Part shown: positions 48,597 through 57,430 of the stretch, piece by piece
Numbering within the stretch: position 1 is the first letter of the stretch
Layout: each line of letters starts with the position of its first letter
Origin: Oerskovia turbata
GTDB lineage: Bacteria > Actinomycetota > Actinomycetes > Actinomycetales > Cellulomonadaceae
Assembly (NCBI RefSeq): GCF_000718325.1
Contig: NZ_JOFV01000003.1
Coordinates: forward strand, 235,210 to 299,209
Reading direction: 5' to 3'
Length of the DNA: 64,000 nt
Program-made: the position numbers and the translations under genes
Notes under the pieces: generated by a model
What the model saw: only the letters and a program-made list of their open reading frames with translations
The model's database searches: none
Told to the model about the DNA's origin: nothing

Positions 48597-49016
48597 TCAT
48601 GGCAGCGACGACTGCGACGCCCGCTGGGCCTCGTCGCCGTGGACCACGAGCGCCCACAGCACGAAGATCCCCAGGACGATCGTGACGACGGACCACCACG
48701 GGCTCGCGGGGAGCGCGACGAACTGGGTCAGCACGTTGAGCACGACGAGGACGATCGCGACGAGCCGTGCCCATCCGCGGCCTGCGAGGAGGGCGAAGCC
48801 CACGATCACGAGGAGCGCCCCGACGACCAGGTGGATCCATCCCCACGTCGACACGTCGAGCACCACGATCCCTTGTTCCCCCAGCCCGACGAGCTTCTGG
48901 GGGGAGAACGCGGCGACCATGCCGCTGATCGCGTTGAACAGTCCGAGCGTGACCAGGACGATGCCCGCGAACCACACCCATCCGACCCATCCTGTGACCT
49001 GTGCCGACCGCGCCAT
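48597..49016 (-). CDS. DUF7144-type four-helix membrane protein
   Basis: A 139-residue protein with four hydrophobic segments: VWFAGIVLVTLGLFNAISGM, then GWIHLVVGALLVIVGFALLA, LVAIVLVVLNVLTQFVAL and SVVTIVLGIFVLWALVV. The spacing is typical of the small DUF7144 integral membrane proteins of actinobacteria; the function is unknown. GGAGGCACC immediately precedes the ATG at 49016. It is the first of the four-gene minus-strand group and is divergent from the antiporter gene. Confidence 0.8.
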   Translation of the reverse strand: MARSAQVTGWVGWVWFAGIVLVTLGLFNAISGMVAAFSPQKLVGLGEQGIVVLDVSTWGWIHLVVGALLVIVGFALLAGRGWARLVAIVLVVLNVLTQFVALPASPWWSVVTIVLGIFVLWALVVHGDEAQRASQSSLP

Positions 49017-49165
49017 GGTGCCTCCTTGCACACGTTGAACGGGTGACGTCGTGCTGGTCGTGACCGGCCGGCGTCACCCCGGACGTCTCGCTCCCCTGAT
49101 CGTGGCACCGGACTCCCGCGTCGGCATCCGCTGCGCGAGCGCGCGCGCACCACCACTATGGGTCC

Positions 49166-50392
49166 ATGGAGCTGGGGTTCACGGGCGGGATAGCGCTGGT
49201 CGTCGTGCTCGGGGTCGTGGGGCAGGTCGCCGCGAAGGCGCTCAAGGTGCCCTCGATCCTGCTGCTGCTCGTGCTGGGGCTGCTGGCCGGTCCGGTGTCG
49301 GGGCTCGTCGACCCGGACGCCCTGCTGGGCGACGACCTGTTCCCGCTCGTGTCGATGGCGGTCGGTCTCCTGCTGTTCGAGGAGTCCCTCAAGCTCGACA
49401 TGAAACGGCTACAGGGCGGGGCGCGGCGTCCGGTCGCGCTGCTCGTGACCCTGGGTGCGGTCCTGACGGGGATCGGGGCGACGCTGATCTGCTGGTGGGT
49501 GCTCGACCTGCCGCTGTCCCGGGCCGCGGTCGTCGGGGCCATCCTCATCGTGTCGGGTCCGACGGTCGTCGGGCCGCTGCTCGCCGTGATCCGGCCCAAG
49601 CAGCCGCTCGAGTCGGTGCTCGCGTTCGAGGGGATCTTCATCGACCCGATCGGTGCGACGGTCGCGCTCGCGATGGCGAACGTCGCGCTTCACGCGGCCC
49701 CCGAGCACCTGGGCGCGACCGCGCTCTCCGGGGTGCTCACGGGGGCGGTCGCCGCGGGTGTCTACGTCGCGGCGGTCAGGTGGGGCAGGGTGCCGGCCGC
49801 GACCGAGGTGTCGCTCGCGTTCGCCACGGCGCTCGCGACGTATGCCGTGGCCGAGGCGTTCCACGAGGAGGCGGGCCTGTTCGCGACGACGACGCTGGGC
49901 ATCGTGCTCGCGAACCAGCGGTGGGCGCGCATCGAGCCGTTGCACGAGTTCGGCAGCCACGTCGGCCTGCTGCTCATCGGGACGCTCTTCATCCTGCTCT
50001 CGGCGCGGGTCGATCTCGACGCACTCGTGGCGTACGCCCTGCCGACGCTCGCGATCGTCGCGCTCCTGGTCCTGGTCCTGCGCCCGCTCGTCGCGTCGGT
50101 CGCGACGACGGGCAGCGTCCTGTCGAGCCGAGAACGGGTCATGGTCGGCTGGATGGCGCCGCGCGGGATCGTCGCGGCGTCGACCGCGTCGGTCTTCGCG
50201 CTGCGCTTCGAGGACGACGGCCAGCCGTTCGAGCAGCTCGTCCCGGTGGTCTTCGGCGTGATCCTCCTGACGGCGGTCGTCTACGGCCTCACGGGTCCGT
50301 GGGTCGCGGCTCGCCTGGGCGTGCGGTCGCCCGGCCCGGAGGACCTGGACGAGGACGGGGTGCCGGTCGCGGAGGGACGCACGTCCGGCTGA
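49166..50392 (+). CDS. CPA1-type sodium:proton antiporter
   Basis: A 408-residue cation:proton antiporter with about 12 membrane helices. Conserved features are LVLGLLAGPVSGLVDPDALLG, LLLFEESLKLDM, VGAILIVSGPTVVGPLL, and the ion-binding Asp pair region EGIFIDPIGATVALA followed by a late VMVGWMAPRGIVAAS. It exchanges Na+ or K+ for protons across the membrane, supporting pH and salt homeostasis. The ATG at 49166 is supported by an immediate N-terminal helix. It is monocistronic, divergent from the DUF7144 gene. Confidence 0.88.
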   Translation: MELGFTGGIALVVVLGVVGQVAAKALKVPSILLLLVLGLLAGPVSGLVDPDALLGDDLFPLVSMAVGLLLFEESLKLDMKRLQGGARRPVALLVTLGAVLTGIGATLICWWVLDLPLSRAAVVGAILIVSGPTVVGPLLAVIRPKQPLESVLAFEGIFIDPIGATVALAMANVALHAAPEHLGATALSGVLTGAVAAGVYVAAVRWGRVPAATEVSLAFATALATYAVAEAFHEEAGLFATTTLGIVLANQRWARIEPLHEFGSHVGLLLIGTLFILLSARVDLDALVAYALPTLAIVALLVLVLRPLVASVATTGSVLSSRERVMVGWMAPRGIVAASTASVFALRFEDDGQPFEQLVPVVFGVILLTAVVYGLTGPWVAARLGVRSPGPEDLDEDGVPVAEGRTSG

Positions 50393-50497
50393 GCCCAGAC
50401 GCGCAGCAGGCACCGGGAGCACGGCGCACCGAGCCCGTGCGCGCCCGGACCTTCCTGCCCGACGGCGTGGGCGCACCACGCGTGCGCGTGCGTTCGC

Positions 50498-50503
50498 TAC
50501 GTT
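50498..50503 (+). promoter_or_regulatory. Putative -10 box (TACGTT) for a leaderless AI-2E transporter transcript
   Basis: TACGTT ends 6 nt before the ATG at 50510. No Shine-Dalgarno is present. Confidence 0.5.
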
Positions 50504-50509
50504 CGCCCC

Positions 50510-51820
50510 ATGACGAGCGACGCGAGCACCACCCCGGAGCCGGCCCCTGGGGCGTCGGTCGCCCCGGTGACCGACCCCGACCGGCCCCGAGACTTCCTGG
50601 CGCTCTCCGCGGACGACCCGCGCAAGCCACCCCGCTGGTTGCCGCGCGCGCTGTTCATGACCGTCGTCGCGGTCTTCGTCGGGATCTTCGCCTGGTACGC
50701 GATCGGCACGCTCGAGAGCCTCGGCGTCAACATCCTCATCGCGTTCTTCATCGCCCTCGCGCTCGAGCCGATCGTGGTGTGGCTGGTGCGGCACGGGTGG
50801 CGGCGGGGTGCGGCCGCGGCGACGGCGCTGCTGGGTGGGCTGGTGCTCGTCGTGGGCATCTTCGCGCTCTTCGGCAACCTGTTCGTGCAGCAGCTCGTCC
50901 AGCTCGTCCAGTCGATCCCTGCCCTCTACACCGACATCCAGGAGTTCGTCTCGACGAGGTTCGACGTCGACATCCCGAGCTCGGACGAGCTCCTCAAGCA
51001 GGGCTTCAACGAGTTCGGCGAGGACGTCGCGTCGGGCGCGCTGGTCGTCGGGACGACGATCGTGGGCGTGATCTTCGCGTTCCTGACGATCATGCTCGTG
51101 ACGTACTACCTGCTCGCGGCGGGGCCCAAGTTCCGGGTCGCGATCTGCCGCTGGCTCACGCCGAACCGTCAGCAGGAGGTCCTGCGCCTGTGGGAGATCA
51201 CGCAGGTCAAGGTCTCCGACTTCATCAACTCGCGCATCGTCCTCGCCGCGCTGTCGAGCGTGTTCACGTTCGTCTTCCTGCTGATCCTCGGCACGGACTA
51301 CGCCTTGCCGTTGTCGGTGTTCGTGGGCGTCGTGTCGCAGTTCGTGCCGACGATCGGCACGTACATCGGCGGCGCGCTGCCCGTGATCGTGGCGCTCACG
51401 TCGCAGGGGCTGCCGCAGGCCCTCGCGGTCCTCATCTTCATCGTCGCGTACCAGCAGCTCGAGAACCTGTACTTCTCGCCCAAGGTCTCGGCGCGGGCCC
51501 TGGAGATGAACCCTGCGGTGTCGTTCGTGGTCGTGCTCGCGTTCGGGGCGGTGTTCGGCGCGCTCGGGGCGTTCCTGTCGCTCCCGATCGCCGCGACCAT
51601 CCAGGCCGTCGCGAACACGTACATCCAGCGGCACGAGCTCGTCGACTCGCACATGCTGCACGACCCGGGCCACGGCAAGGGCGACGGCAAGGGCGACGAC
51701 CCGGACGAGGACCTGGACGAGAAGGACGGCGGACTGACGCGGCGCCGTCGGGCGAACCGCAAGGCCGGCCGCGACGCCGCGCGCACCGTCGACGAGCGGC
51801 ACGCCGACGGCATCGAGTAG
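50510..51820 (+). CDS. AI-2E family transporter
   Basis: A 436-residue membrane protein of the AI-2 exporter (YdiK/TqsA-like) superfamily. Eight or so helices include LGVNILIAFFIALALEPIVV and the family's characteristic VSQFVPTIGTYIGGALPVIVAL, QLENLYFSPKVSARAL and GAFLSLPIAATIQAV. Both termini are charged and hydrophilic; the C-terminal tail of about 60 residues is acidic, then basic. Substrates of most members are unknown; autoinducer-2 or ions have been proposed. It follows the antiporter by 117 bp but has its own -10 box next to the start codon. Confidence 0.88.
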   Translation: MTSDASTTPEPAPGASVAPVTDPDRPRDFLALSADDPRKPPRWLPRALFMTVVAVFVGIFAWYAIGTLESLGVNILIAFFIALALEPIVVWLVRHGWRRGAAAATALLGGLVLVVGIFALFGNLFVQQLVQLVQSIPALYTDIQEFVSTRFDVDIPSSDELLKQGFNEFGEDVASGALVVGTTIVGVIFAFLTIMLVTYYLLAAGPKFRVAICRWLTPNRQQEVLRLWEITQVKVSDFINSRIVLAALSSVFTFVFLLILGTDYALPLSVFVGVVSQFVPTIGTYIGGALPVIVALTSQGLPQALAVLIFIVAYQQLENLYFSPKVSARALEMNPAVSFVVVLAFGAVFGALGAFLSLPIAATIQAVANTYIQRHELVDSHMLHDPGHGKGDGKGDDPDEDLDEKDGGLTRRRRANRKAGRDAARTVDERHADGIE

Positions 51821-51894
51821 CGCCAGCACGACGCCTGCCCGGAGCGGACGCGCTCGTCGCGCAGACGACATCACCCCCGCGTGACGGTCAACGC

Positions 51895-51900
51895 TAGGGT
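51895..51900 (+). promoter_or_regulatory. Putative -10 box (TAGGGT) for a leaderless GNAT transcript
   Basis: TAGGGT ends 6 nt before the ATG at 51907. No Shine-Dalgarno is present. Confidence 0.5.
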
Positions 51901-51906
51901 GCCCGG

Positions 51907-52437
51907 ATGACCGAGGCCCCCACCGTGACCGTCCGTCCCGCGACCCGCGGCGACCTGCCCGTGGTCGCGGAGATCGCGGCGCACTACGTCCTGCACACGG
52001 TCTCGACGTTCCAGACCGAGCCGCTTCCGCTCGCGGGCTGGGAGGAGCGGTGGGAGTCGCTGCGGGAGGCGGGCCGCCCGTTCCTCGTCGTCACCGTGCC
52101 GGGCGCCCCCGGCCTGCCCGACGACGTCGCCGGGTTCGCGTACGTGGGCGCCTGGCGCGAGCGGCCCGCCTACGCGGCGACGGGCGAGGACACCATCTAC
52201 CTCGCACCCGGCAGCGAGGGGCGCGGCCTCGGTCGGGCACTCCTGACGGCGCTCCTGACCGCGGCCGCGGAAGCGGGGGTGCGCGAGCTCGTCGCGGTCG
52301 TGAGCGACGCCGACTCGCCCGCGTCCGTGGCGCTTCACGAGAAGCTGGGCTTCCGGCACGTCGGGCGCCTCGAACGGGTCGGGTTCAAGCACGGCCGGTG
52401 GCTCGACACGGTGCTGCTCCAGCGCTCGCTGGGCTGA
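51907..52437 (+). CDS. GNAT-family N-acetyltransferase (phosphinothricin acetyltransferase-like)
   Basis: A 176-residue single-domain GNAT of the PAT/MnaT type. It opens with VTVRPATRGDLPVVAEIAAHYVLHTVSTFQ, has AYVGAWRERPAYAATGEDTIYLAP, the CoA-binding GRGLGRALLTALL, and ends with LHEKLGFRHVGRLERVGFKHGRWLDTVLLQ. Members acetylate phosphinothricin, methionine sulfoximine or related amino-acid analogues. Its presence does not prove herbicide resistance. It is convergent with the maleylpyruvate isomerase-like gene. Confidence 0.9.
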   Translation: MTEAPTVTVRPATRGDLPVVAEIAAHYVLHTVSTFQTEPLPLAGWEERWESLREAGRPFLVVTVPGAPGLPDDVAGFAYVGAWRERPAYAATGEDTIYLAPGSEGRGLGRALLTALLTAAAEAGVRELVAVVSDADSPASVALHEKLGFRHVGRLERVGFKHGRWLDTVLLQRSLG

Positions 52438-52439
52438 CT

Positions 52440-52465
52440 CCCCGGGCGAGGCTTCCCGCCCGGGG
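52440..52465. terminator. 9-bp stem hairpin between convergent genes
   Basis: CCCCGGGCG (52440-52448) pairs with 52457-52465. It lies 2 bp after the GNAT stop and 23 bp from the minus-strand stop at 52489. Confidence 0.6.
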
Positions 52466-52488
52466 CGCGCGGCGCCGTCGGGCCTGCG

Positions 52489-53121
52489 TCAGAACGCCGA
52501 GACGTCCCACGGCGCACGCTGCGGCCTGCTCAGGGCGCGCAGCACGGCCGTCTGCCCGTGGCGGCGCACCGACACCGCGGTCAGGACACCGAGGACGTCC
52601 GCGACGACGTCGTCCCCGAACAGCGGGGTCGGCAGGGCCACGCTCGCCGCGAGGTCGTCGCTGTGGACCGTGAGCTCGACGAGCCGCGTGAGCAGGTAGT
52701 CCTCGGTCATCAAGGACCAGGACAACCACGCGGGCGAGACGACGGCGGGAGCATCGGGGTCAGCGAGCAGCTCGACGACCCGGTCGAGCGCGTCGCGCCC
52801 ACGGCCCAGGACCGCCTCCGGACCGTCGCCGGCCAGTGCGTCACTGCGTTCCCGCACGCCGACGTTGGCCGGGGCGTCGAGGTCGGCCCCGACCCACTCG
52901 GCGCGCGCGTAGTGGTCGTGCACGCCGACGACCTCACGTCGTACCGCGGGCGACTCGAGCACGAGACCGGTGTGGACGACCTGCTGGAGCAGATGGTAGG
53001 TCAGCCCGCCGACGCTCATGCCGGCGCATGCGCTCTCGACGGACCAGGCGGCGGCGACCTCGGGCCGGGACGCGAGGTCGAGAGCGCTGCGGGCGGTCGC
53101 GACGAAGGAGGTGCGGTCCAT
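52489..53121 (-). CDS. Maleylpyruvate isomerase/DinB-like (TIGR03083-type) protein
   Basis: A 210-residue actinobacterial protein of the mycothiol-dependent maleylpyruvate isomerase N-terminal/DinB-like four-helix fold. It shows a conserved metal-binding-type histidine in GGLTYHLLQQVVH and the later LTRLVELTVHSDDLAASVAL, whose histidine and aspartates are typical. The true isomerases need mycothiol, but most members are unassigned. The ATG at 53121 is 7 nt after TACCCT, so the mRNA is probably leaderless. It is divergent from the USP gene, with 58 bp between the starts. Confidence 0.8.
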   Translation of the reverse strand: MDRTSFVATARSALDLASRPEVAAAWSVESACAGMSVGGLTYHLLQQVVHTGLVLESPAVRREVVGVHDHYARAEWVGADLDAPANVGVRERSDALAGDGPEAVLGRGRDALDRVVELLADPDAPAVVSPAWLSWSLMTEDYLLTRLVELTVHSDDLAASVALPTPLFGDDVVADVLGVLTAVSVRRHGQTAVLRALSRPQRAPWDVSAF

Positions 53122-53128
53122 GCCGCAC

Positions 53129-53134
53129 AGGGTA
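53129..53134 (-). promoter_or_regulatory. Putative -10 box (TACCCT) for a leaderless transcript
   Basis: TACCCT on the minus strand ends 7 nt before the ATG at 53121, inside the 58-bp divergent region. Confidence 0.5.
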
Positions 53135-53179
53135 GGCCTGCGGCAGGCCCTGCGTCCGCGCCCGTGGCACGATGGACAG

Positions 53180-53611
53180 ATGATCCGACCTCTGCTCGTC
53201 GGAGTGCACCCGGGCCAGCACCCGGACATCGTGCAGCGCGCCGCCGGTTTCGCGCACGCCCTGGGGACGACGGTCGTGTGCGTGTGGGTCGACGTCGGGC
53301 CGGTGCCGGACGACGACTCCGCGACGCAGCGCCTGCGCGCCGAGCTCGACCGTGCGCTGCACGGCACGGGCGTCGCGTGGAGCCTCGTCGTCGCGGGCGA
53401 CGGAGACGTCGCCCGTCGGCTCGACGAGGCCGCGATGAGCCACGACGCCGCGATCGTCGTGGTCGGTGCGCACCGTGCGGGCGCCGACGGCTGGCGCAAC
53501 GAGGCCCTGGGCGGCTCGGTCGCGGGGAGGCTGTCGCACCTGCAGCACCGGCCCGTCGTCGTGCTGCCCGTGCTGCCCGCCCCCAGCGAGGGCGAGCCGG
53601 ACGAGGACTGA
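53180..53611 (+). CDS. Universal stress protein-like (UspA fold) protein
   Basis: A 143-residue single UspA-fold domain: RPLLVGVHPGQHPDIVQRAA at the N-terminus, VVCVWVDVG, and a C-terminal AAIVVVGAHRAGADGWRNEALGGSVAGRLSHLQHRPVVVLP. The ATP-binding G-2x-G-9x-G(S/T) motif is only partly recognisable, so nucleotide binding is uncertain. The ATG at 53180 is 6 nt after CACGAT, a weaker version of the leaderless arrangement. It is divergent from the maleylpyruvate isomerase-like gene. Confidence 0.82.
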   Translation: MIRPLLVGVHPGQHPDIVQRAAGFAHALGTTVVCVWVDVGPVPDDDSATQRLRAELDRALHGTGVAWSLVVAGDGDVARRLDEAAMSHDAAIVVVGAHRAGADGWRNEALGGSVAGRLSHLQHRPVVVLPVLPAPSEGEPDED

Positions 53612-53763
53612 GTCCTCCCGCACCGGGTGCCCGGCCGGACCGCCCGACCTCCCGGGACATCGGCCCCTGCCGCCTGGGACGCGTCCCGCCCCACGCTCGT
53701 CGTGTCAACCACCCACGGCCGCCGCCCGCCCGGGCCCGGCCCACGACACGCAGGGGTTCCACC

Positions 53764-54456
53764 ATGACCGCTCGACCGACAACCTCCGTCACCCCCGGGA
53801 CCGCACTCGCCCACGGGCACCCCGCCCGCACGTCCCGCGCCTGGGCGTGGACCGGCGTCGCGACCGGCGTCCTGGGCATCGTCTCCGTCCAGGCCTCGAT
53901 GGCGCTCGGCGCGAACTGGGAGCAGACCGCAGGGGACGCCGACGCGATCGTCGCCGACCTCGCGGGCAAGACGTCCACCCTCCTCGTCTTCCACACCGCG
54001 ACCGTCCTGGTCGCGGTCCTCGTCCTGGTCTTCGCGGCAGGGCTCAAGCGTCGGCTCGACGTCCAGGCCCCGGCGGGCAGCCTCCTGCCGACGGTCGCGG
54101 GCTCGGGCCTGGTCCTGACGTCGGTCGCGGCGCTCATGGGCTCGGGGCTCGACACCCAGTTCATGTTCGGCTTCACCGAGGTCGACAAGATCGTCCCCGA
54201 GTCGGGCGCGTTCTACGCCGACTGGGTCGCGACCGTCCCGTGGCTGTGGGTCGGCGCGGGCCTGACCGCGGTCGCGGTGGCCGTGGCCTCGCTGCGGCAC
54301 GGTGCCGCGCCACGCTGGATCGGCGTCGTGAGCCTGCTCCTGGGCGGTCTCACGCTGCTCGTGGGCGTCTCGCCGCTGCAGTACATGGCGGGCTTCGTGG
54401 GTCCGTTGTGGCTCACGGTCGCGGCGCTCGGTTTCGCGCTGGGCGACCGTCGCTGA
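53764..54456 (+). CDS. Membrane protein of unknown function
   Basis: A 230-residue integral membrane protein with six likely hydrophobic segments (for example TGVATGVLGIVSVQASMALG, VLVAVLVLVFAAGL, GVVSLLLGGLTLLVGVSPL). There is a hydrophilic, Thr/His-rich N-terminus, and an extracytoplasmic loop between segments 1 and 2 contains WEQTAGDADAIVADLAG. I do not recognise the family. An AGGGG lies upstream of the ATG. A 16-bp-stem terminator follows at 54524, so it is a single-gene unit. Confidence 0.75.
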   Translation: MTARPTTSVTPGTALAHGHPARTSRAWAWTGVATGVLGIVSVQASMALGANWEQTAGDADAIVADLAGKTSTLLVFHTATVLVAVLVLVFAAGLKRRLDVQAPAGSLLPTVAGSGLVLTSVAALMGSGLDTQFMFGFTEVDKIVPESGAFYADWVATVPWLWVGAGLTAVAVAVASLRHGAAPRWIGVVSLLLGGLTLLVGVSPLQYMAGFVGPLWLTVAALGFALGDRR

Positions 54457-54523
54457 CCTGCCCGACGGCGCAACCCCACCACCGTGGACACGCCCCCTCC
54501 GGCACCGGTCGTCCCGGGCCGCG

Positions 54524-54563
54524 CGACCGGTCCCGCCCCTCTCCACGGGGGCGGGACCGGTCG
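54524..54563 (+). terminator. 16-bp stem terminator
   Basis: Bases 54524-54539 pair perfectly with 54548-54563, with an 8-nt loop. It lies 67 bp after the membrane protein stop and upstream of the kinase promoter. Confidence 0.75.
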
Positions 54564-54630
54564 TTGCCGTGCCGCCCGAGGTGGGGGTGGAATCGCTCCC
54601 GACCTCTGTCGCCCGAAGGGTCGCGCCCCC

Positions 54631-54636
54631 TACCGT
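54631..54636 (+). promoter_or_regulatory. Putative -10 box (TACCGT) for a leaderless kinase-regulator operon
   Basis: TACCGT ends 6 nt before the GTG at 54643, which decides that start over the open frame upstream (ATG-type positions from 54484 run through the terminator hairpin). Confidence 0.55.
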
Positions 54637-54642
54637 GGCGCT

Positions 54643-56730
54643 GTGGGCGCTGTCGCAGGGGATGAACCGCCGGAGCCGTCCGGCCGGCGGGGCGTGCCCG
54701 CCGGCCTGCCCCGGACGGCCCTCGCCATCGCCGTCGCGTCGTGGCTCCTGGGCGTCTCGGCGCTCGTCCTGCAGCTCACGTCGGGCGTGGACGTGCTGCT
54801 CGGGGACCTGCTGTTCGTCGTCGTGGACGCCATGGTGGCGCTCGTCTACGGCTCGGTGGGCGCGATCATCCTGTCGCGGAGGCGGCACGTCGTCGGGTGG
54901 TTGGTCGCGCTCGCGGGCATCGGCGGCGGTCTCGCCGCCCTGGGTGGGGGCTGGCGCAGCTTCGCGAGCACGCACCCCGGCCTGCCACCACTCGAACCGC
55001 TCGCCGCGGCGTACGGTCTCGCGTGGGTGCCGGGGACGATCGGGCTGTTCGTGCTCGTGCCGTGGTTCGTGCGCGACCACCCGTTGTCCGTGGGGGCGTG
55101 GCTCGGGGTCGCGGGCGGTGCGGGCTCGATCCTGTTCTTCCTGCTCGCGCCGGTCGACGACCCGCGCCCGGCCATCCTCGGCGTCGTCGTCATGGGGCTC
55201 GTGACCGCGGCCGCGACGTGGTGGCGCCACCGGCACGGACCGCCCGAGGAACGCCGCGGCCTCGGGCTGCTGGCCCTCGGCACGGCGATCATGGCGCTGT
55301 CGTTCCTTCCGCTGCTCGGGACGTGGGACGCACCGGACGTGATCCTCGCGCTGCCCCTGGCCCACCTCGCGTGCCAGGCGCTGTTCCCCGCGGCGCTGCT
55401 CGTCTCGGTCCTGCGCAACCGGCTGTGGGGGCTCGACCTCGCGCTGAGCCGCGCGACGATCGCCGCGCTCCTGACGCTCGCCCTCGTCGCGGTCTACGTC
55501 ACGCTCGTGGTCGCGGTGACCGCACTCGTCGGCAGTCGGCCGCTCGCCCAGGTCCTCGCGGCCGTCGGGGTCGTCCTCGCAGTCCAGCCCGCGCGCACGT
55601 GGCTCCAGCGGCGGGTGCGCTCCCTGGTCTACGGCGAGACCGCCGACCCCGGACGGGCCGTGCTACGCATGGGCCGCCAGCTCGGTGTCGCGGCGACCGC
55701 CGAGGAGCTGCTGCACGGGCTCGTCGCCTCGATCGGCGAGTCGCTCAGGCTCGAGTCGGTCACGCTCACGAGCGGCGGGACGCCACCGCGCGCCCGCACC
55801 GACGTCGCGCCGGGCGCGGAGGTTGCGGCCGGCGGCGGGCCGGGTGCGCAGGGCGGGACGCCACCGACCGTCGAGGCGTCCTGGGGCCGTCCGACGGGCA
55901 CGCACGTCACGCACGTGCCCGTCGAGCACGGCGGCCGGGTTCTCGGGGACCTCGCCGTCACGCCTCGCGCGGGCGAACGGCTCGACGGTCGGACCCGCGA
56001 CGCGCTCGCCCAGCTCGTGCCCGTCGTCGCCGCAGGCCTCGCGCTCGCGAGCGGCGCGCGCGATCTCGAGCAGGCCAAGGACGCCGTGACCCGGGCGCGT
56101 CTCGCCGAACGGCGACTCGTCCGCCGCGAGCTGCACGACGGCGTCGGGCCGTGGTTGAGCGGGCTGCGGCTCGGGCTGCAGGGCGCGCGCAACACCCTCG
56201 CGACCGACCCGGCCGCCGCAGCCGCGGTGCTCGAGGCGCTCCAACGCGAGGTCGAGCAGCGGGTCGGAGACGTGCGCACGCTCTCGCGCAGCCTGCTCCC
56301 GCCCGCGCTCGACGAGGCCGGGCTCGAGGCCGCGCTGCACGACCTCGCCGACCACCACGACGCGAACGGCTTCGCGGTCGAGGTCCTGTGCGGGCCGTGG
56401 GACGACCTCGACACGCGCGTCGCCGCCGCGGCCTACGCGATCGCGAGCGAGGCCGTGATCAACGCGTCCCGGCACAGCGGGGCCGCGGGCTGCCGCGTCG
56501 AGGTCGCGGCCCACCCGCCGGGCCTGCCCGGGACGCTCGACGGGTGGACGCACCTGGTCGTGACGTGCGACGACGCGGGCTCCGGCGTCGGGCAGGACGC
56601 GCGCGCCGGCGTCGGGACGCGGTCCATGCGGGAGCGCGCCGAGGAGCTCGGTGGGACGCTGGACATCACCTCGCTCGCACCGCGCGGAACGCGCGTGCGG
56701 GCCGTCCTCCCCCGGAAGGTCCTGCTGTGA
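54643..56730 (+). CDS. Membrane sensor histidine kinase (NarL-type, HisKA_3)
   Basis: A 695-residue sensor kinase. The N-terminal sensor has about eight membrane helices (20-330), then a GAF-like region (about 350-480), the HisKA_3 dimerisation/phosphoacceptor helix with RRELHDGVGPWLSGLRLGLQ (about 495-560), and a HATPase_c domain to the end (EAVINASRHSGA, DDAGSGVG, GVGTRSMRERAEELGG). It lacks a recognisable ligand-binding domain, so the stimulus is unknown. Its stop overlaps the response-regulator start as GTGA. It belongs to the LuxR-partnered kinase class common in actinobacteria. Confidence 0.92.
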   Translation: MGAVAGDEPPEPSGRRGVPAGLPRTALAIAVASWLLGVSALVLQLTSGVDVLLGDLLFVVVDAMVALVYGSVGAIILSRRRHVVGWLVALAGIGGGLAALGGGWRSFASTHPGLPPLEPLAAAYGLAWVPGTIGLFVLVPWFVRDHPLSVGAWLGVAGGAGSILFFLLAPVDDPRPAILGVVVMGLVTAAATWWRHRHGPPEERRGLGLLALGTAIMALSFLPLLGTWDAPDVILALPLAHLACQALFPAALLVSVLRNRLWGLDLALSRATIAALLTLALVAVYVTLVVAVTALVGSRPLAQVLAAVGVVLAVQPARTWLQRRVRSLVYGETADPGRAVLRMGRQLGVAATAEELLHGLVASIGESLRLESVTLTSGGTPPRARTDVAPGAEVAAGGGPGAQGGTPPTVEASWGRPTGTHVTHVPVEHGGRVLGDLAVTPRAGERLDGRTRDALAQLVPVVAAGLALASGARDLEQAKDAVTRARLAERRLVRRELHDGVGPWLSGLRLGLQGARNTLATDPAAAAAVLEALQREVEQRVGDVRTLSRSLLPPALDEAGLEAALHDLADHHDANGFAVEVLCGPWDDLDTRVAAAAYAIASEAVINASRHSGAAGCRVEVAAHPPGLPGTLDGWTHLVVTCDDAGSGVGQDARAGVGTRSMRERAEELGGTLDITSLAPRGTRVRAVLPRKVLL

Positions 56731-57395
56731 GCGTGATCCGCGTGGCCCTGGTCGACGACCACCCCGTGTTCCGCATCGGGATGGCGGCGCTGCTCGACTC
56801 GCTCGACGGCGTGAGCGTCGTGGCGCAGGCCGCGAGCGCCGCCGAGGCCCGCGACGTCCTGGGCGCGCCCGACGACCTGGACCTGGTCGTCATGGACCTC
56901 GACCTGGGCGACGGGTCGGGCGTCGAGCTCACGCGGGACCTGACGCATGACCGCCCGGACGTGCCCGTGCTCGTCATGACGATGCACGAGGACGACGACT
57001 CGGTCGCGGCCTGCCTGCGCGCCGGGGCGCGCGGGTACCTCGTGAAGTCGGCGTCGCCGCACGAGGTCGAGCGGGCCGTGCGGGCCGTCGCGAACGGCGA
57101 GCTGATCCTGGCGCCGGGGGTCGCGGCGCGCGCCGTGGCGAACGTGCTGGGCGGCGGGTCGCGGGCTGCGGTGCCGTTCCCGCAGCTCACCGACCGCGAG
57201 CGCGAGGTGCTCGCGCTGGTCGCCGCGGGGCTCGACAACACTGCGATCTCGCGGCGGCTGACCCTGAGCACCAAGACGGTGCGCAACTACGTCGCGGGCG
57301 TGCTCGCCAAGCTGGCGCTGCGTGACCGGGCCGCGGCGATCGTGGCGGCCCGTGAGGCGGGCCTGGTCCCTGACCGGACGACGTCGCCCCGCTGA
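56727..57395 (+). CDS. NarL/FixJ-type response regulator
   Basis: A 222-residue regulator. The receiver domain (about 4-120) has phospho-acceptor Asp57 in LVVMDLDLGDG, the acidic pair in VDDHPVF and Lys in GYLVKSASP. The C-terminal LuxR-type helix-turn-helix (about 152-215) reads LTDREREVLALVAAGLDNTA and LSTKTVRNYVAGVLAKL. The GTG start overlaps the kinase stop (GTGA), so kinase and regulator are made together. Targets are unknown; none of the neighbours shows a repeated site. Confidence 0.94.
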   Translation: MSVIRVALVDDHPVFRIGMAALLDSLDGVSVVAQAASAAEARDVLGAPDDLDLVVMDLDLGDGSGVELTRDLTHDRPDVPVLVMTMHEDDDSVAACLRAGARGYLVKSASPHEVERAVRAVANGELILAPGVAARAVANVLGGGSRAAVPFPQLTDREREVLALVAAGLDNTAISRRLTLSTKTVRNYVAGVLAKLALRDRAAAIVAAREAGLVPDRTTSPR

Positions 57396-57430
57396 GCGGG
57401 CGGCGCCCCGCGGAGCCGGCCGCGCCCCGC

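Noticed and set aside
49051..51897. A 948-codon plus-strand frame across the antiporter and AI-2E genes
   Set aside because: It is in a different frame from both real membrane proteins and lacks hydrophobic helices; a compositional artefact.
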